A stretch of 64,000 bases of DNA from Cymbidium sinense (lineage: Eukaryota; Streptophyta; Magnoliopsida; Asparagales; Orchidaceae). The position numbers and the translations under genes were made by a program. The stretch spans positions 86,316,925 to 86,380,924 of the forward strand of contig CM038225.1 of assembly GCA_021442155.1 (NCBI GenBank). The letters are read 5' to 3'. This document shows, in pieces, positions 45,801 through 57,600 of the stretch. The notes beneath the pieces are model-generated. The model made no database searches. It saw nothing but the letters and a program-made list of their open reading frames with translations, and was not told where the DNA came from. The first letter of the stretch is position 1, and each line of letters starts with the position of its first letter.

Positions 45801-48273
45801 AGACATGCATTCATATTAATCTAATTAAATGAAATATAAAATTCAAATATACTTCATTACATTCATCATCTAAGTGTGCTAAGACATATTGTATGTATAG
45901 GTATAATTAGGATCCAATCATGTGCATGTTACATTTGATGGAAAGAAATGAATGAACATGTGTCATGTGTTAGTAATTCATTCTAATTATTCTTAAGAAA
46001 TCATTCATATTGAATAAGGTTATTTAAGGTGAACCCAAACTTGGGACTGATTAAAACATGTAATAAGTCATTCACTAAAAGAAACTAAGTCATAATAACA
46101 TGCTTTAGAAAGTGACTTAAGGTAGGGATGAAAGAGGACAATCCTCTTTCTTCTCTTCATAACACTTAGATGATAAGTGTAGGGCCTTATGGAACCAAAT
46201 ACATTACAAACTAAAACTTACAAAATTAACTAAACAACTTAAAGTGAAACCAACATTCTATGTTAAATTGAACTCTTTTACACTTAGAAAACTTCAACAT
46301 TAATACCTAATTAAGACATACCACACAAGCCTTAAGCACATTAGAATACTAAGTCACCACTTAAGTGCTAAGTTAGGCGATGTATATGTGTAATGGATGT
46401 TTTATTTTATGATGTAATATTTTAAGCGATGTTAGGTCATTATTAGCTAATCATATTTTCGGGTTGTGCTTAAGGGTCCTGTAATAAAATATAAATATTT
46501 TTGTGCAGGTTGCTTAGCCCCAGCATAACCCATGTTAGGATAGGTGGGCTTGTTACCCATGTGGGGTGCTAAGTCCAAATTATTCATATAATTTCTTGGG
46601 TTGTATGGTGTGTTTAGCTAACATTTATTTTGTAGGTGTAGCTAGATTTACTTTTCCTATTTTTAATGTAATTTTGCATTAGGAATTAGGATTAGTGTTA
46701 TAGGGGATTAGGATGGCATGGCGAGCTTAGTCCTTGGGGTGCCTGTGATGCCTTTGGAGCAAATCAAATCAAAAGAAAGAAGGAAGAAATGAAGAAAAGA
46801 AGACCCCCATAGCATATATTATTTTTTTATGTATAAGGGTAGAGCTTCGGCTACCCATCTTTTTTCTGGGGTTAATAGTGACCCCGCCTTTTATTCTTTT
46901 ATGGTAGTCTATAAAATTATTTGATGTTGTGTGTTTAGATTGCACTAGAATTGCATGCTTTTCTAGTTTCTTCATGATTGATGTTTGAATGTGTCTAGAT
47001 GCTGTAGGCTCTTAAGATAAAATTAATTTTTATACCCCAATTAATAAATTAAAATTTTAAAATAACTCATAACCTCACATAAAGCCTAGGAATTAAATCA
47101 AGATAATAAAATATTTAGCAACCCTTAGTTGGATGAATGAATGTATAATATCATGCATCATATTCTTCCACTCTTAAGAGGGGCTTCCATCTGTGCAAAA
47201 TAAAGCTTAACCATGAGAGCCTTTGATGGAAGAACACCCTTTCTCGATTTGGCCCATAATCAAGTTCTCATGCATTTAGGCATACAAAATCTCATAGCCG
47301 TGTCAAAATAAAGAGTCAAAAGAATCAAATAAATTTGATAAAATTTGCATTAGATTAAGTCATGAATTCATACCACTCATGCTCTAGTCTCTCAGGGAGT
47401 GAGTTTAAGGACTTAGTCTCTTTCTAAATAAACAATAGCCTAACCATCTTGCAAAACATAAGACTTGTCTATATGGATTTAAAGCATAGGAGGTGTTAGT
47501 TGGTGGCCACTCCAGGCAATTGTAAGTCCAACATTCGGACGATTTATCCTTTCTTGTAGAGGTAGACCATTATGTCTTCCTTTCGCTTAGATTTAGGACG
47601 TGCTTGTGGTTTGTACCAAAGCTCCCTAACTTAGGATCAGGTAGCTATTTTCTTTGGGCTACAAGCATAAATCCTCACCTCTTAGGCATTTTCACAATCT
47701 TATGTTGTGGGATTATAAGTCCTAGTATTCTAATAAAATGTCAACTCAAATAATTAATCTCTTCAATTTCAAAAATAAAGCCCAACCATAGGATAGATTG
47801 GATTGCTCACTAGGCTTCCTAGTATCATGAGCATTCCTACATCTCCTTTGGCTTCCAAAATAAGTCTCTCCTTTTGATCTATCATAATTGATTTTCCAAC
47901 ATAGCCAATCCTTTGATAGTCTTGCCTTGAAATCTTTGGAGATCATGATTGTCTACTTTAATCGAGAGTGTTCTTAAGGAATCATGTTCCTTATGATGTA
48001 ATTAACTATAGGGGCTTGCCTCCATAGGGAACTTAATGAACCCGGCTTAAAATAAATCATACTTTACTTTTTTATGTAAAGTAGGGAAAAATCTCTAGTA
48101 CATTCGAAGACCCATCATGCCTTATGAGTCTTATTAGGTGATTAGGTTCATTATAGGGCGGTGATTTCTATCTTTCGAGATAGTTCATCATTCTTTAATA
48201 TCGTACCTGATCAATTCAATAAGTACGCTCTAAGATCTGTGTGATATCCCACATCTTGAAAATAAACACCACA
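39840..48273 (+). repeat. 3' LTR of giant element (about 8.43 kb)
   Basis: It starts TTTTGACCTCACTTTTGGAG (TGTTGACC in related copies) and ends AATAAACACCACA. It is collinear with 19172-27653 throughout but carries many small deletions and several AT-rich rearrangements (43380-43800). A unit of about 200 bp (45385-45590) is repeated at about 45590-45770 ('agtggtatatta...ggaggtctttacctcactccct'). The 5' LTR lost this pair around its TA tract. No coding domain is seen. Confidence 0.85.
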
Positions 48274-49217
48274 TATATATATATGCAACACATATATATA
48301 TATGCTATATATATATATATCTATATATATATATATATATGGTCTTATATATATATTGCTTGTATATATTGGCTATAATTATTCATAATCTAGCCAAGAT
48401 GTTAAAAGTTTTTTTTCTAATATTTGTCTTGCGTTCTAACTTTAGAAACAAGTTATTGGTTATTTAGCTGAATAGATTAACAAGAAAAAGTAGTTTTAAT
48501 TTGTTCTACAATAATTTTCAATTAGCTTTAAATGAATAGATTATACATAAACTTATTTTCACTCTTAAACATTAATGCCATATGTGACTTTTAATATGAT
48601 CTTATCATAAGTTTAACTAATAGTTATATATTTAGCATAATATTTTATTTATTTTAAAACACCTTTAGATTCATTAAATTTTAATAATATACTATATAAA
48701 TAATAATATTATATTGTCTTATCATCCTTCTTATACATGAGTTCTCTTGCACAAATCAAATAGTTAAATAGTTAAATAAAGTTAATTATATATAATCAAA
48801 ATGTGGCTATAGGTTAAACTATTACATGGAAATTATGACTTGTGCATCTGTCCGTTACAAGCATTAATTATCTTTACGTCCTCGCATATTTGAGACAATA
48901 TCATATTGGATTAAAATTAATATACGTTAATTATAAAAAAAATCTTTTCAACATCTTAATCATAAAATCTTTGAAATCAGTTCAGTACATTGATCAACCA
49001 GTCAACTTTCAAAAAATTGGAATGAGTTTGAATAGAAAAAAAAAAAATCTGAGGCTATTAATTTCTTTCTCATTTTTGAGTTTTCTTCCATGCGCAATCT
49101 CACGTTATCCCCACGCGACGTGCAAACACTTAAAAATCCTGCACTATCATTTATTTGTCCTTCCCATCTCTACTATCTATTCATCTGAGTCTCTCTCTCT
49201 CTCTCTCTCTCGTGTCC
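48274..49217. other. TA microsatellite and flank right of giant element
   Basis: 48274-48345 is an interrupted TA repeat. 48346-49190 is AT-rich unique-looking sequence without motifs I recognise. A CT microsatellite (49191-49211) directly precedes the inverted-repeat element. A 130-codon frame at 48842-49234 spans these simple repeats and is not supported. Confidence 0.6.
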
Positions 49218-50576
49218 GGCTAAATTTTAAATGAGACAAAATTATAATCTTAATAAATTAAACAGAAAAAAAAATTAACAAAATAAGTTAATGCGTTAAA
49301 CAGACGACGATTTTAAGATCACGTGACAATCATCCGTTAAACGTTGATAAGACGCCTTAATTTTAAAAAAGCAAATTGTTATAGGATTTTATCATCCGTT
49401 CCGTAATCGAAGGCTTAAATTCAAATCATAAAAATTTTCCACAATTTCGTGTTGATCAAAATTACATTGTGGCCCACACGCATGCTTTTTCGGGATCAAA
49501 AAAGCGACGCCGACCAAATTTTAGCGTTTTATTTTGCGAGTATCGAACCAATTGTGAATTAAATGAGATTATTGAATCGTGACAAAAATTTTTCATAACT
49601 TTCATGTTGATCAAAAATTATGATTATAACACGATACACAACTTTTAAATATCATTTCATTTTTGAGATTATTCTATTTAATTTACTCTTCATTTTTTTT
49701 ATTTGAGTTAGTCATTCTAACTCTTAACTATATATATACCTCTATCTCACACGAAGGTAATAATCGTTGGTTCGATTGACCTGCTTATCTATAACAGTTA
49801 CTGAGTATTTTTAATTAATTTAATTCCATTATGTGACTCATTTATTATTTTGATTAGCTTAACAATAAGAGCAGAACCAACTCATTTTTTTATAGAGGAT
49901 AATATTTTAAATAATTAAATAATAATCATAATAATTATAATTAAATAATAATCATAATAATTACACTTCATTAAAAGTATTTGTTTAGAGTGAGTTATTT
50001 GTATATTTCATAATTATTCATTTTATAAAACCCGCGTAAAAATCATAATTTTGATCAATATGAAAGTTATGAATTTCAATGATAACGATACTAAGCTCGA
50101 TTCATACTCGATGAGTCATGAAAATAAGGACCCCAAAATTTCGCGCGACGATAGCGCACATTTGCATAGAGACGGTCACATCATAATTTTTTATCAACAT
50201 GAAAGAGTGAAAATTTGTCACAATTTAACGATACTGCTCGCCGATTCCGAAAATAATGAGCAAAAAAATAGCTTTAAATGGTCGGCATTACAGTTTTGCG
50301 ATTCGATACCGCGTATGAGTCACAATCATAATTTGATCAAAAAGTTGTGAAAATTTTGACAATTCTAATATGTCAAGCTCATTTGATTCACATCTGGATG
50401 AAAATACAAAATACCTCTAATTAAAAAAAAAAAATTAAGGATAAGCGGACGATATTGTAACGACGCCGGCCAATCATACATTCAATGGATGACTAAGACT
50501 ATTTTGTTAAAAAAAATATTTTGATATCTAATTTATTAATTAAGATTATAATTATGACTAATTTAAACTTTTAGCC
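49218..50576. mobile_element. Foldback-like inverted-repeat element (about 1.36 kb)
   Basis: Left end GGCTAAATTTTAAAT and 'aaaattataatcttaat' match the reverse complement of the right end (GGCTAAAAGTTTAAATT, then 'aattataatcttaatt' and 'ttttttaacaaaata'). Inner blocks also pair: 'cacaatttcgtgttgatcaaaattac' (49440) with the complement of 50320-50350; 'gacgccgaccaaattttagc' (49505) with the complement of about 50265-50285; 'ataactttcatgttgatcaaa' (49595) with the complements of 50049-50075 and 50180-50205. So each arm is about 450-540 bp around a spacer of about 390 bp, as in foldback or long-TIR Mutator-like non-autonomous elements. No clear target duplication is seen. The frame at 50051-50350 is an arm of the repeat, not a gene. 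Confidence 0.65.
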
Positions 50577-51866
50577 CACTGCACCCCCACCGACAACCTC
50601 TCTCCCAATGGACCCCCACCAGCATCGCCGTCCCGACCTGCTCGCATCTAGCCCCGTCGATGCCCCAACTCCTTGTAGTGGCGGAAAGGGGGTAAAGTAA
50701 AAAAATAATTAAAATATTTTAAAGTTATATATGTTTAAAAAAATTTTAAATGAAAATAAATAAAAAATAATAAAAGATTAAATAAAATGTAACTAAGAAC
50801 TACTTATTAAGAAAAATATCTTTTCAAATACAGTCATTATGATTAATTATTTTAAATTGTGTGTGGTGCTATTTTTTATAATAAAATTATTAATTAATTT
50901 TATCACAAAGTATATTTTAATATCATTCTTAGTATATATTATCAATAAGCTCATAAGAAAATCATAGTAATATTTTCATGATAATATTCATTACTAAAAT
51001 TGCACACATTATTATTCTAATCTAAACAGGTAGTGTCAAGATCAATCTAATTAATTAATTAATAAGATCCATTTTAATTAATTAATTAATAAGAGTATAT
51101 ATGATCTGTTTTTTGAATTAGTTTATATTTGACATAAATAAAAAATTATGAAGAGTTTTTAAAAAAAATTAGTTTTAATGAGCTTTAATTTTAAAATGCT
51201 CTAATTAAAAGTTTAAGTTTAGTACTTTCATACTTCAAGTCTCTAGGATAAAATATAATTTTAAATTAATAAATATCATCAAATTTGAATAATGCATATT
51301 CAATTTAAGAATCTAATACTAAACTCAGAATCAATAATTTAGTACCATAATCTTTAAATCTATTATTAATCTATAGTATTTATTTAAAGTTTACATAAAA
51401 TTATAAAGTTTATAATAATATTTTATTATAATAATATTTTCTATGATAAATATATTTTTGACCTCTAGAATAAGAATCACATATATCCAAAATATTAATA
51501 GATTATTTTTCATTAAATAATTTCACTCTCTTCATTAAAATACAATCTTATTTCTTTCAAAATCTTAAAGAAGATGTTTGAAACTACTATATGCATGATA
51601 TTTAAATTTAGAAATAATAAATACAAATCATTATTGAGAATTTAAGTTTAGCAAGGCAAAATCTTTAATATATTATAAAATATTAAAGAGCTCGTTAATA
51701 ATTTATGGGTGGCGACTACCTCTCCAATCATCATCTAATTCCATCTTGTTGTCATTTCTCTTGTGCGAGAAATCTCACGCCTCTCTGCTTTCTACATCTC
51801 TCACTAACAAATCTCACGCAAATACGCTTGCTCAACCCCTCCACTCACTTCCTGGCTACTAGCTTC

Positions 51867-51923
<57 letters not shown>

Positions 51924-52085
51924 ATATATATATTCATTGTTGTCTCTACATGTACATTCACTCTTATAGGTAAAACTACAAAATGCCAAAATGCCAAAAA
52001 AAATTAAGTATCTATTCATGTTGTTTCAACATGACGAGAAAATATACTAGAAATAAGTACTCATTTCTGTCGTTCAATGCGGCTG
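50577..52085. other. AT-rich spacer with GC-rich patch and AT microsatellite
   Basis: 50581-50693 is a sharp GC-rich patch (runs of CCCCCACC, 'ccgtcccgacctgctcgc'). 51870-51921 is an AT microsatellite. The rest is AT-rich without recognisable motifs. The frames overlapping the microsatellite translate to Ile-Tyr repeats and are rejected. Confidence 0.5.
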
Positions 52086-52089
52086 AAAA

Positions 52090-52520
52090 ATTAAGATATT
52101 TTTTCATGCATATTTTGAAGGCTTATGAAATGCTTCCAATAAGTGCGGTAGGTGTAAAATTCCTCCCAATGTAGTGTCGTAAGCACCTACCAAGTATGCT
52201 TTTTATAAGCATAGTGGGAATGCAATAGACTCTCTATGCATCCCTCTAAATGAGGATAATGCCGGAAGACTATCAGATTTTAAACTAAAGTGATTACAAT
52301 GGGTCTTAAAATAATTTAATATAAACTAAACTTCAAAGTTAAAATTGAATATAAACCTACAATTACTTGAAGGTTTATGTGTCGCTCCCATAAATGTGGT
52401 AGGTATGAAGACCTCTTAGCCGCTATGTCGAAAAATACCTATTAGGAACACTTCTCATAAGTATGGTAAGAAGGTCCATCACTCCCAAAGCAACACCTTA
52501 TGTAGGGGCAACATCGAGCT
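52090..52520 (+). repeat. Diverged duplicated segment
   Basis: Two related stretches start near 52132 ('gcttccaataagtgcggtaggtgtaaa...cacctaccaagtatgc..tataagcatagtgggaatgc') and 52384 ('cgctcccataaatgtggtaggtatgaa...atacctattaggaac..cataagtatggtaagaagg'), about 250 bp apart. They may be the 3' region of another long element just before LTR copy 3. They are non-coding. Confidence 0.5.
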
Positions 52521-53188
52521 GTTGAAATGTTATCAAATTTTCATACTTGCAAAAAAAATCAATATGGGCAAGATGATATGATTCAAATCATGAAAACTAA
52601 GTTAACATAAATTTAAACTTGATGTCATAATAAAAGATGAAATTGAAATAAATCTAAATATGAAAATTACTCTTTTGAGTGAAATTAAGTTTGAATGATG
52701 TTTATAATAGAACTTGATCATTTGTCACAAGCATGAAATTTGTTGTGAAGTTGAGGACTTGCTCTTATAAAAGACAAAATATACAACTAAATTTTAACGA
52801 GATATGATATCTCTCAAATGAGTAAGGATGATTTATTTTCAATGCATGTTTGGGTCTTATTATCAAACAATAAAATGAATAATCAAAGAGAAATATAAAG
52901 TCAAACGTAAGCAAGATTTGAAGTTAATGTCAAACATTTTAGAAGATCGCATTAAACTTGAAGTTCAGACTTCAAATGAAAATAGAACTTAATGAGAAAT
53001 TGAGAATAAAGTTAGATTGGGTTCAATATCTCATACTTGAACAAGAACACAACTTGAATGCTTATTCCTGAACATGATTATGGCTTATTCAATAGGCAAT
53101 AGAATTGTCAAGTTATATTTTAAATGAATTAAGAATGATTTAAATTGAACACACTTGAGCTTAGAGAATCAATATGAAGCTTGATTGC
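52521..53188. other. Unassigned sequence before LTR copy 3
   Basis: AT-rich sequence with many 'aacttgaa' and 'aaatgaat' words and no open frame. Its position immediately upstream of an LTR start suggests retrotransposon interior, but no motif proves it. Confidence 0.35.
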
Positions 53189-53586
53189 TGTTGACCTCAC
53201 TTTTGAAATGAGGATTCAATCTTCTCATCTTAGACCAATGAGTCCTCTAGACACTAGGGTCTCCTTCCTCATAAGATACTTCTAGAAACTAAGTGAACAC
53301 TTAACACAAACCTAGAGACTTAAGAGGACTTGCTATATGTTTAGGCTATGTCTTAGGATCTAGAGGTAGCCTACCTATCCTACGGTCTAACCCAAGTCTA
53401 ACAGAAAGTCCAAAGCCAACTTCAAATTGATTCCAACAAATCCCAATTGAATTCTATTTCATATCCAAGTTCTAAGTGAAATAATTGAAACCCATAACCT
53501 AAACCCATCCTATTCTTAATCCAATCTTATGAAATTAACCAAAATTCCTTCAATCAAACCTAAGACCATATGATTTTTACACAAGC

Positions 53587-53605
53587 ACTCTAATTCGTCA
53601 ATCAT
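53587..53605. repeat. LINE target-site duplication, left (19 bp)
   Basis: ACTCTAATTCGTCAATCAT is perfectly repeated at 54645-54663 on the other side of the LINE. Confidence 0.9.
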
Positions 53606-54644
53606 ATGATATTTATTGATTTAGAGAAATCTTATGATATAGTTTCAAGAGATGTCCTTTGGAGAGTTCTAGAATAGAAAAGAGTTAATATTGGTTATAT
53701 TCAAGTCATTAAGGTTATGTATATTAGAGCTATTACTTGTGTCCAATCACAAGGAGGATTGACAAAATATTTTCCCATTTCAATTGGATTACATCAAGAT
53801 CACTTTAAGCCTTATCTTTTGCTTTAGTTATGGATGTTCTTACTGGCATTTATAGAAGATGTAACTTGGTGTATGCTTTTTTTGATGACATTCTTCTTGT
53901 TGATAAGAATAGAGGGAGTCCAAGAGAAACTTGAATTATGGAGGTCAACATTAGATTCTAAAGGTTTTCATTTAAGTAGATCTAAAACTGAATATATGGA
54001 GTGTAATTTTAGTTGTAGAAGTTCTAGTGGTAGTGTTGTGATATTAGGTGAATAAGTTATTAATAAGAGTGAGCGATTCAGATATTTGGGCTCTATTATT
54101 CAAAATGATGGTGAAATAGATGGAGATGTTATTAGTAGAATTCAAGTTAGATGGTTGAAGTGGAGGAATGCATCTAGCTGTTGTGTGATAGAAAAGTGCT
54201 GCTTAAACTTAAGGAAAATTTTATAAGATGGTGGTAAGACGCAATGACTTATGGTGTAGAATGTTGACCAATAAAAGAGAAGCATAAGACTAAGTTATGT
54301 TACTAGATGAGGATGCTCGTGGATGAGTTTACTCTTAGAGATAAAACACGAAATGAGTATGTTCGGAAAAGTTGGAGTAGCTCTGGTGGCAAATAAGATT
54401 AGAGAGAGTCGCCTTAGATGGTTTGGCCACATAAAGCATTGGCCGTCTGATGACCAGAGAGTAGATACATTAGATTTGCCTTATGTTAAGAAAGATAGAC
54501 CTAAAAATACTTGGTTAAGATGTATAAAAAAATGGCCTTAGTATACTAGCTTTTAATGAGAATTTTGCCATAATAAGACACAACGGAGATTGAGAATATA
54601 CCACCCCACTTAGTGGGATAATGGCTTGTTGTTGTTGTTGATGT
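53606..54644 (+). mobile_element. 5'-truncated RTE-type LINE inserted in LTR copy 3
   Basis: This 1,039-bp insert covers the RT palm to the 3' end. Motifs in order: 'MIFIDLEKSYD' (about 53609), 'DVLWRVLE' (53654), 'LHQDHF' (about 53795; RTE usually has GLHQGSA), a broken active-site region around 53870-53915, '[26 protein letters not shown]' (53920-54005, quoted as one block of known RTE wording), 'YLGSIIQ' (54084), and the C-terminal 'RESRLRWFGHIK' (54403-54440). It ends 'ccacttagtgggataatggc' then (TTG)n, the usual plant RTE tail. Internal stops make it dead. Perfect 19-bp target duplications flank it. Confidence 0.92.
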
Positions 54645-54663
54645 ACTCTAATTCGTCAATCAT
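54645..54663. repeat. LINE target-site duplication, right (19 bp)
   Basis: A perfect match to 53587-53605, fixing the insertion boundaries. Confidence 0.9.
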
Positions 54664-57600
54664 CATTCAAAGCCTATCCAAAATCTACAATCAAATCAAG
54701 CCAATCAATCAAAATCAATTCAATTAACCCAACCTAGCCCATTTGAACCCAAATTGTCAAATGAGCCAAAATCTAATTAAGCCCAAATCAATTGCAATCA
54801 AAGCCATCAATCAATCCTAAATCAATCATCAAACTCAATTCAACCTAATTCAACCCAAAACCAACTCAATTGACCCATTAGGTTCACTTGACCCAAAGTG
54901 ATCTAAAGAACCCATTTGAACCAAACTTAAATCCAACTCAAATTAGATTGAACTAACGTATTCAAACCCTTCTATATTGATTATTGATATTCTTAATTGA
55001 TCAATTCCAATACATTGGGTCAAACTAACCCAATTCAATCACTTGACCCAAATTGACACTATTAACCTACATAAACCAAAATGAACCAAATCCCATTCTA
55101 AATTTAATTAATTGCAATCAATGATTCCTACAACTTTAAATCAATCCTTGAATATGACTTGATCAACAATTGAGCCAAACTAAGTCTAATTGGTCTCTTA
55201 GCCCAAGTTGACCAATTTGACCTAAAGGGACAAATTGGACCAAATCAAATCCTAACCAATGACTCAAAGCATTCCAAATTGCTTATTGAACATGATCAAA
55301 CCCTTGGTTGAACCCAATTTGGCCAAGTCAACCCAATTGAAACATTTAGCCCAAATAGACCTAAAGGGTCAAATTGGTCTAAATCATTCTAAATCCAAAT
55401 TAATTGAAATCAAAATCTACAATCATCTTCAAATGATCAATTGAACCTAAAACAACACCTAACTTAAGTCAATTTGGTCAATTTGACTAAATTGATCAAC
55501 TTAGCCCATTTGACCCATATGAACTCATATGATCCAAATTCAAATTTGATCCAAATTAAATCAAACCAATTGATCATAAACATCCCAAATAGTCATTTGA
55601 ACATTTCTCAACCCATTGTTTGACAAATTTGGCCAATTGGTTAACTAACCTAACCTAGTCCAATTAACCTATATGGGTCAAATTGAGCCAAACCCAACCC
55701 AACCAAGCTCAAACCCATTCAAACTTGGCATGACCATTCTTGGGTCACCATAAGTCAGCCCAAATTAAACCCAATCCAAACCAAATTCAAATTGACCCAT
55801 TATCCATTGGGTAAAGCCCTTCATATATAACAAAACTCATTTTTGGGTGATTAAACCCCCTCCGTTGCATTTAATAAAGCTTAGTCAGGACCATTGACCC
55901 TATGGCTAACCTAACCCAAAGCTGGTTGGGTCAGCCACAGGTCAAGGGAGGTGAGCTAATCCACCTCCCTCTATTGGCTCACCATGAGAAACAACAATAA
56001 CCCTTGGTAGCTCACCTCAGGTCCTCACCCACTCATACTAAGCCACATCGCCTCAAATGCCTCCACCGCTACCACGGCTTGGACGTCATCCCAAGGAAAG
56101 ACTTAATTCATCGAGATGAGGGGGGAGGGGATTATACTACTCCTCCCCAACTCATTTCAACTCATGCATTCTCATAGCACGAGTGAGTCGAGATGAGCCT
56201 CCCGAAGCATTTCCCCAAGTCCCTCTGGCCTCCCCATCGCCGGCGATGATGAAATCATGTGAAACTGAGGCCTAGCTCCATCTAGCCTCACTTAATCTCC
56301 ACCATTTTTAAATTAACTTCACCACATTCTCCAAGATCCGGCGAGGTGAAATAAATAGATTCTTGATAGGTTCGAGCACCGGAGACCCATCCAAGACCAA
56401 CTCTTATGAGGATTGTGATGCTTGATCCATAGAGCCACCGATGAGGAAACAAGGCACGAGCTTCTCTGCAGGGCTTCGTCTCTTCAAGGCAAAGCTACCT
56501 CAGTCGGTTAATCGCCGGTCCTGAGCTTCGACGAGGTAAACTCCAGTAAATTGTAGAAATTCATTAAGCTGTTAGTCTTTTATGAAAGATTTTGTCATGT
56601 TGTGTGATTCCCATGTTAGAACCTCTTAGATTCCTTCCTTGAATGTTTTAGAGTCGATCCTAAAGCCTCACGAGCTCCAGTGAACTCGAATCAAATGGAG
56701 GAAGGCGATGGTGTTCATCTTCCATGGCTCAGGCGGACGATGGATCATCATCATTCCACACATGATTGGAATGGACAGTTGTGATTAATCCATTAGATTA
56801 TCTCAATTTAATCCTAATAGGAACCATGGGATTAATCCCTATCGTCTGATCTTAGATTGGATGACAGGGATGAAAGCATGTCTACTGCCACTAACTCAAT
56901 AACTGCATCGGATATTTTAAGTGACCAATTCTATGGTGCCACATGGAAAGCACTACCACATCAGCTGATCGCGTGGCGCTGACCGAATTAGGAATTAATT
57001 AGGGCTTAAAATTACAATTAATTGGCTGAAACTTCGTGAAATCATAACTAATTATAGCAAAATCTAAAAAATACAAATAAATATATTATGGAAAGGCTAG
57101 ATAGATGAAAAGTTAATAAAAAATAACTTTATTTGATTTTAAACAGTGATTAAGACTTAATTAAAGTTTGAATATTTTCTTAATTAGCTTAATTAAGCCC
57201 TAACTACTTGGGCAATTAATCCCAAACTTGATATGTTGATTTAATGGGATGACCTCTGCCTCCCATGATTTTATTAGGATTTATTAGCTATATAATTAAG
57301 AGAATTTATAATTCAAACTTTAATTACCCTCTTAATAGATTTAAAGATTAATTAGAATTTTAAATAATAAAAATTAATTAATCACTAATTAATAATGAGA
57401 TGATGAGGGATAGTGATTAAGACCTCTTTCCTAATTACTTTTTCAAGTTCATTTCATTAAAGAGAGTTCATTAATGTTAGGTTTAATTAAGAGATTAATT
57501 AATCAATTAATAATGAGATCAAATTTAAATTAAAATATTAATCAATTCAAATAGTTAACATTTAAATCAAAGGCTCCTCTTTATGTGTTCAATAATATAA

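Larger units (their letters stand above)
19172..48273 (+). mobile_element. Giant Ty3/gypsy (Tat/Ogre-like) LTR retrotransposon, about 29.1 kb
   Basis: Two collinear copies of an 8.4-8.5-kb sequence (19172-27653 and 39840-48273) flank a 12.2-kb interior. The interior starts with a TAGCGACTCCGCTGGGGAT primer site 8 bp inside and carries gypsy gag, protease, RT, RNase H and integrase in that order. The outer boundaries are flanked by TATAT (19167-19171 and 48274-48278), a plausible 5-bp target duplication in an AT-rich setting. The first LTR starts TGTTGATC and the last ends CCACA. All coding domains are interrupted, so the element is dead. The RT-RNase H-integrase order, tRNA-Arg-like primer site, extra upstream ORF space and tandem-repeat-rich 3' region all fit Tat/Ogre elements. 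It is larger than the roughly 25 kb I know for Ogre. Confidence 0.82.

Noticed and set aside
48842..49234. 130-codon frame
   Set aside because: It ends in a CT microsatellite read as Ser-Leu repeats and has no recognisable domain.
50051..50350. 99-codon frame with a regular ATG
   Set aside because: It lies entirely in the right arm of the inverted-repeat element and has no family signature.
51705..52007. 100-codon frame, and an antisense frame over the same place
   Set aside because: Both translate an AT microsatellite into Ile-Tyr repeats.
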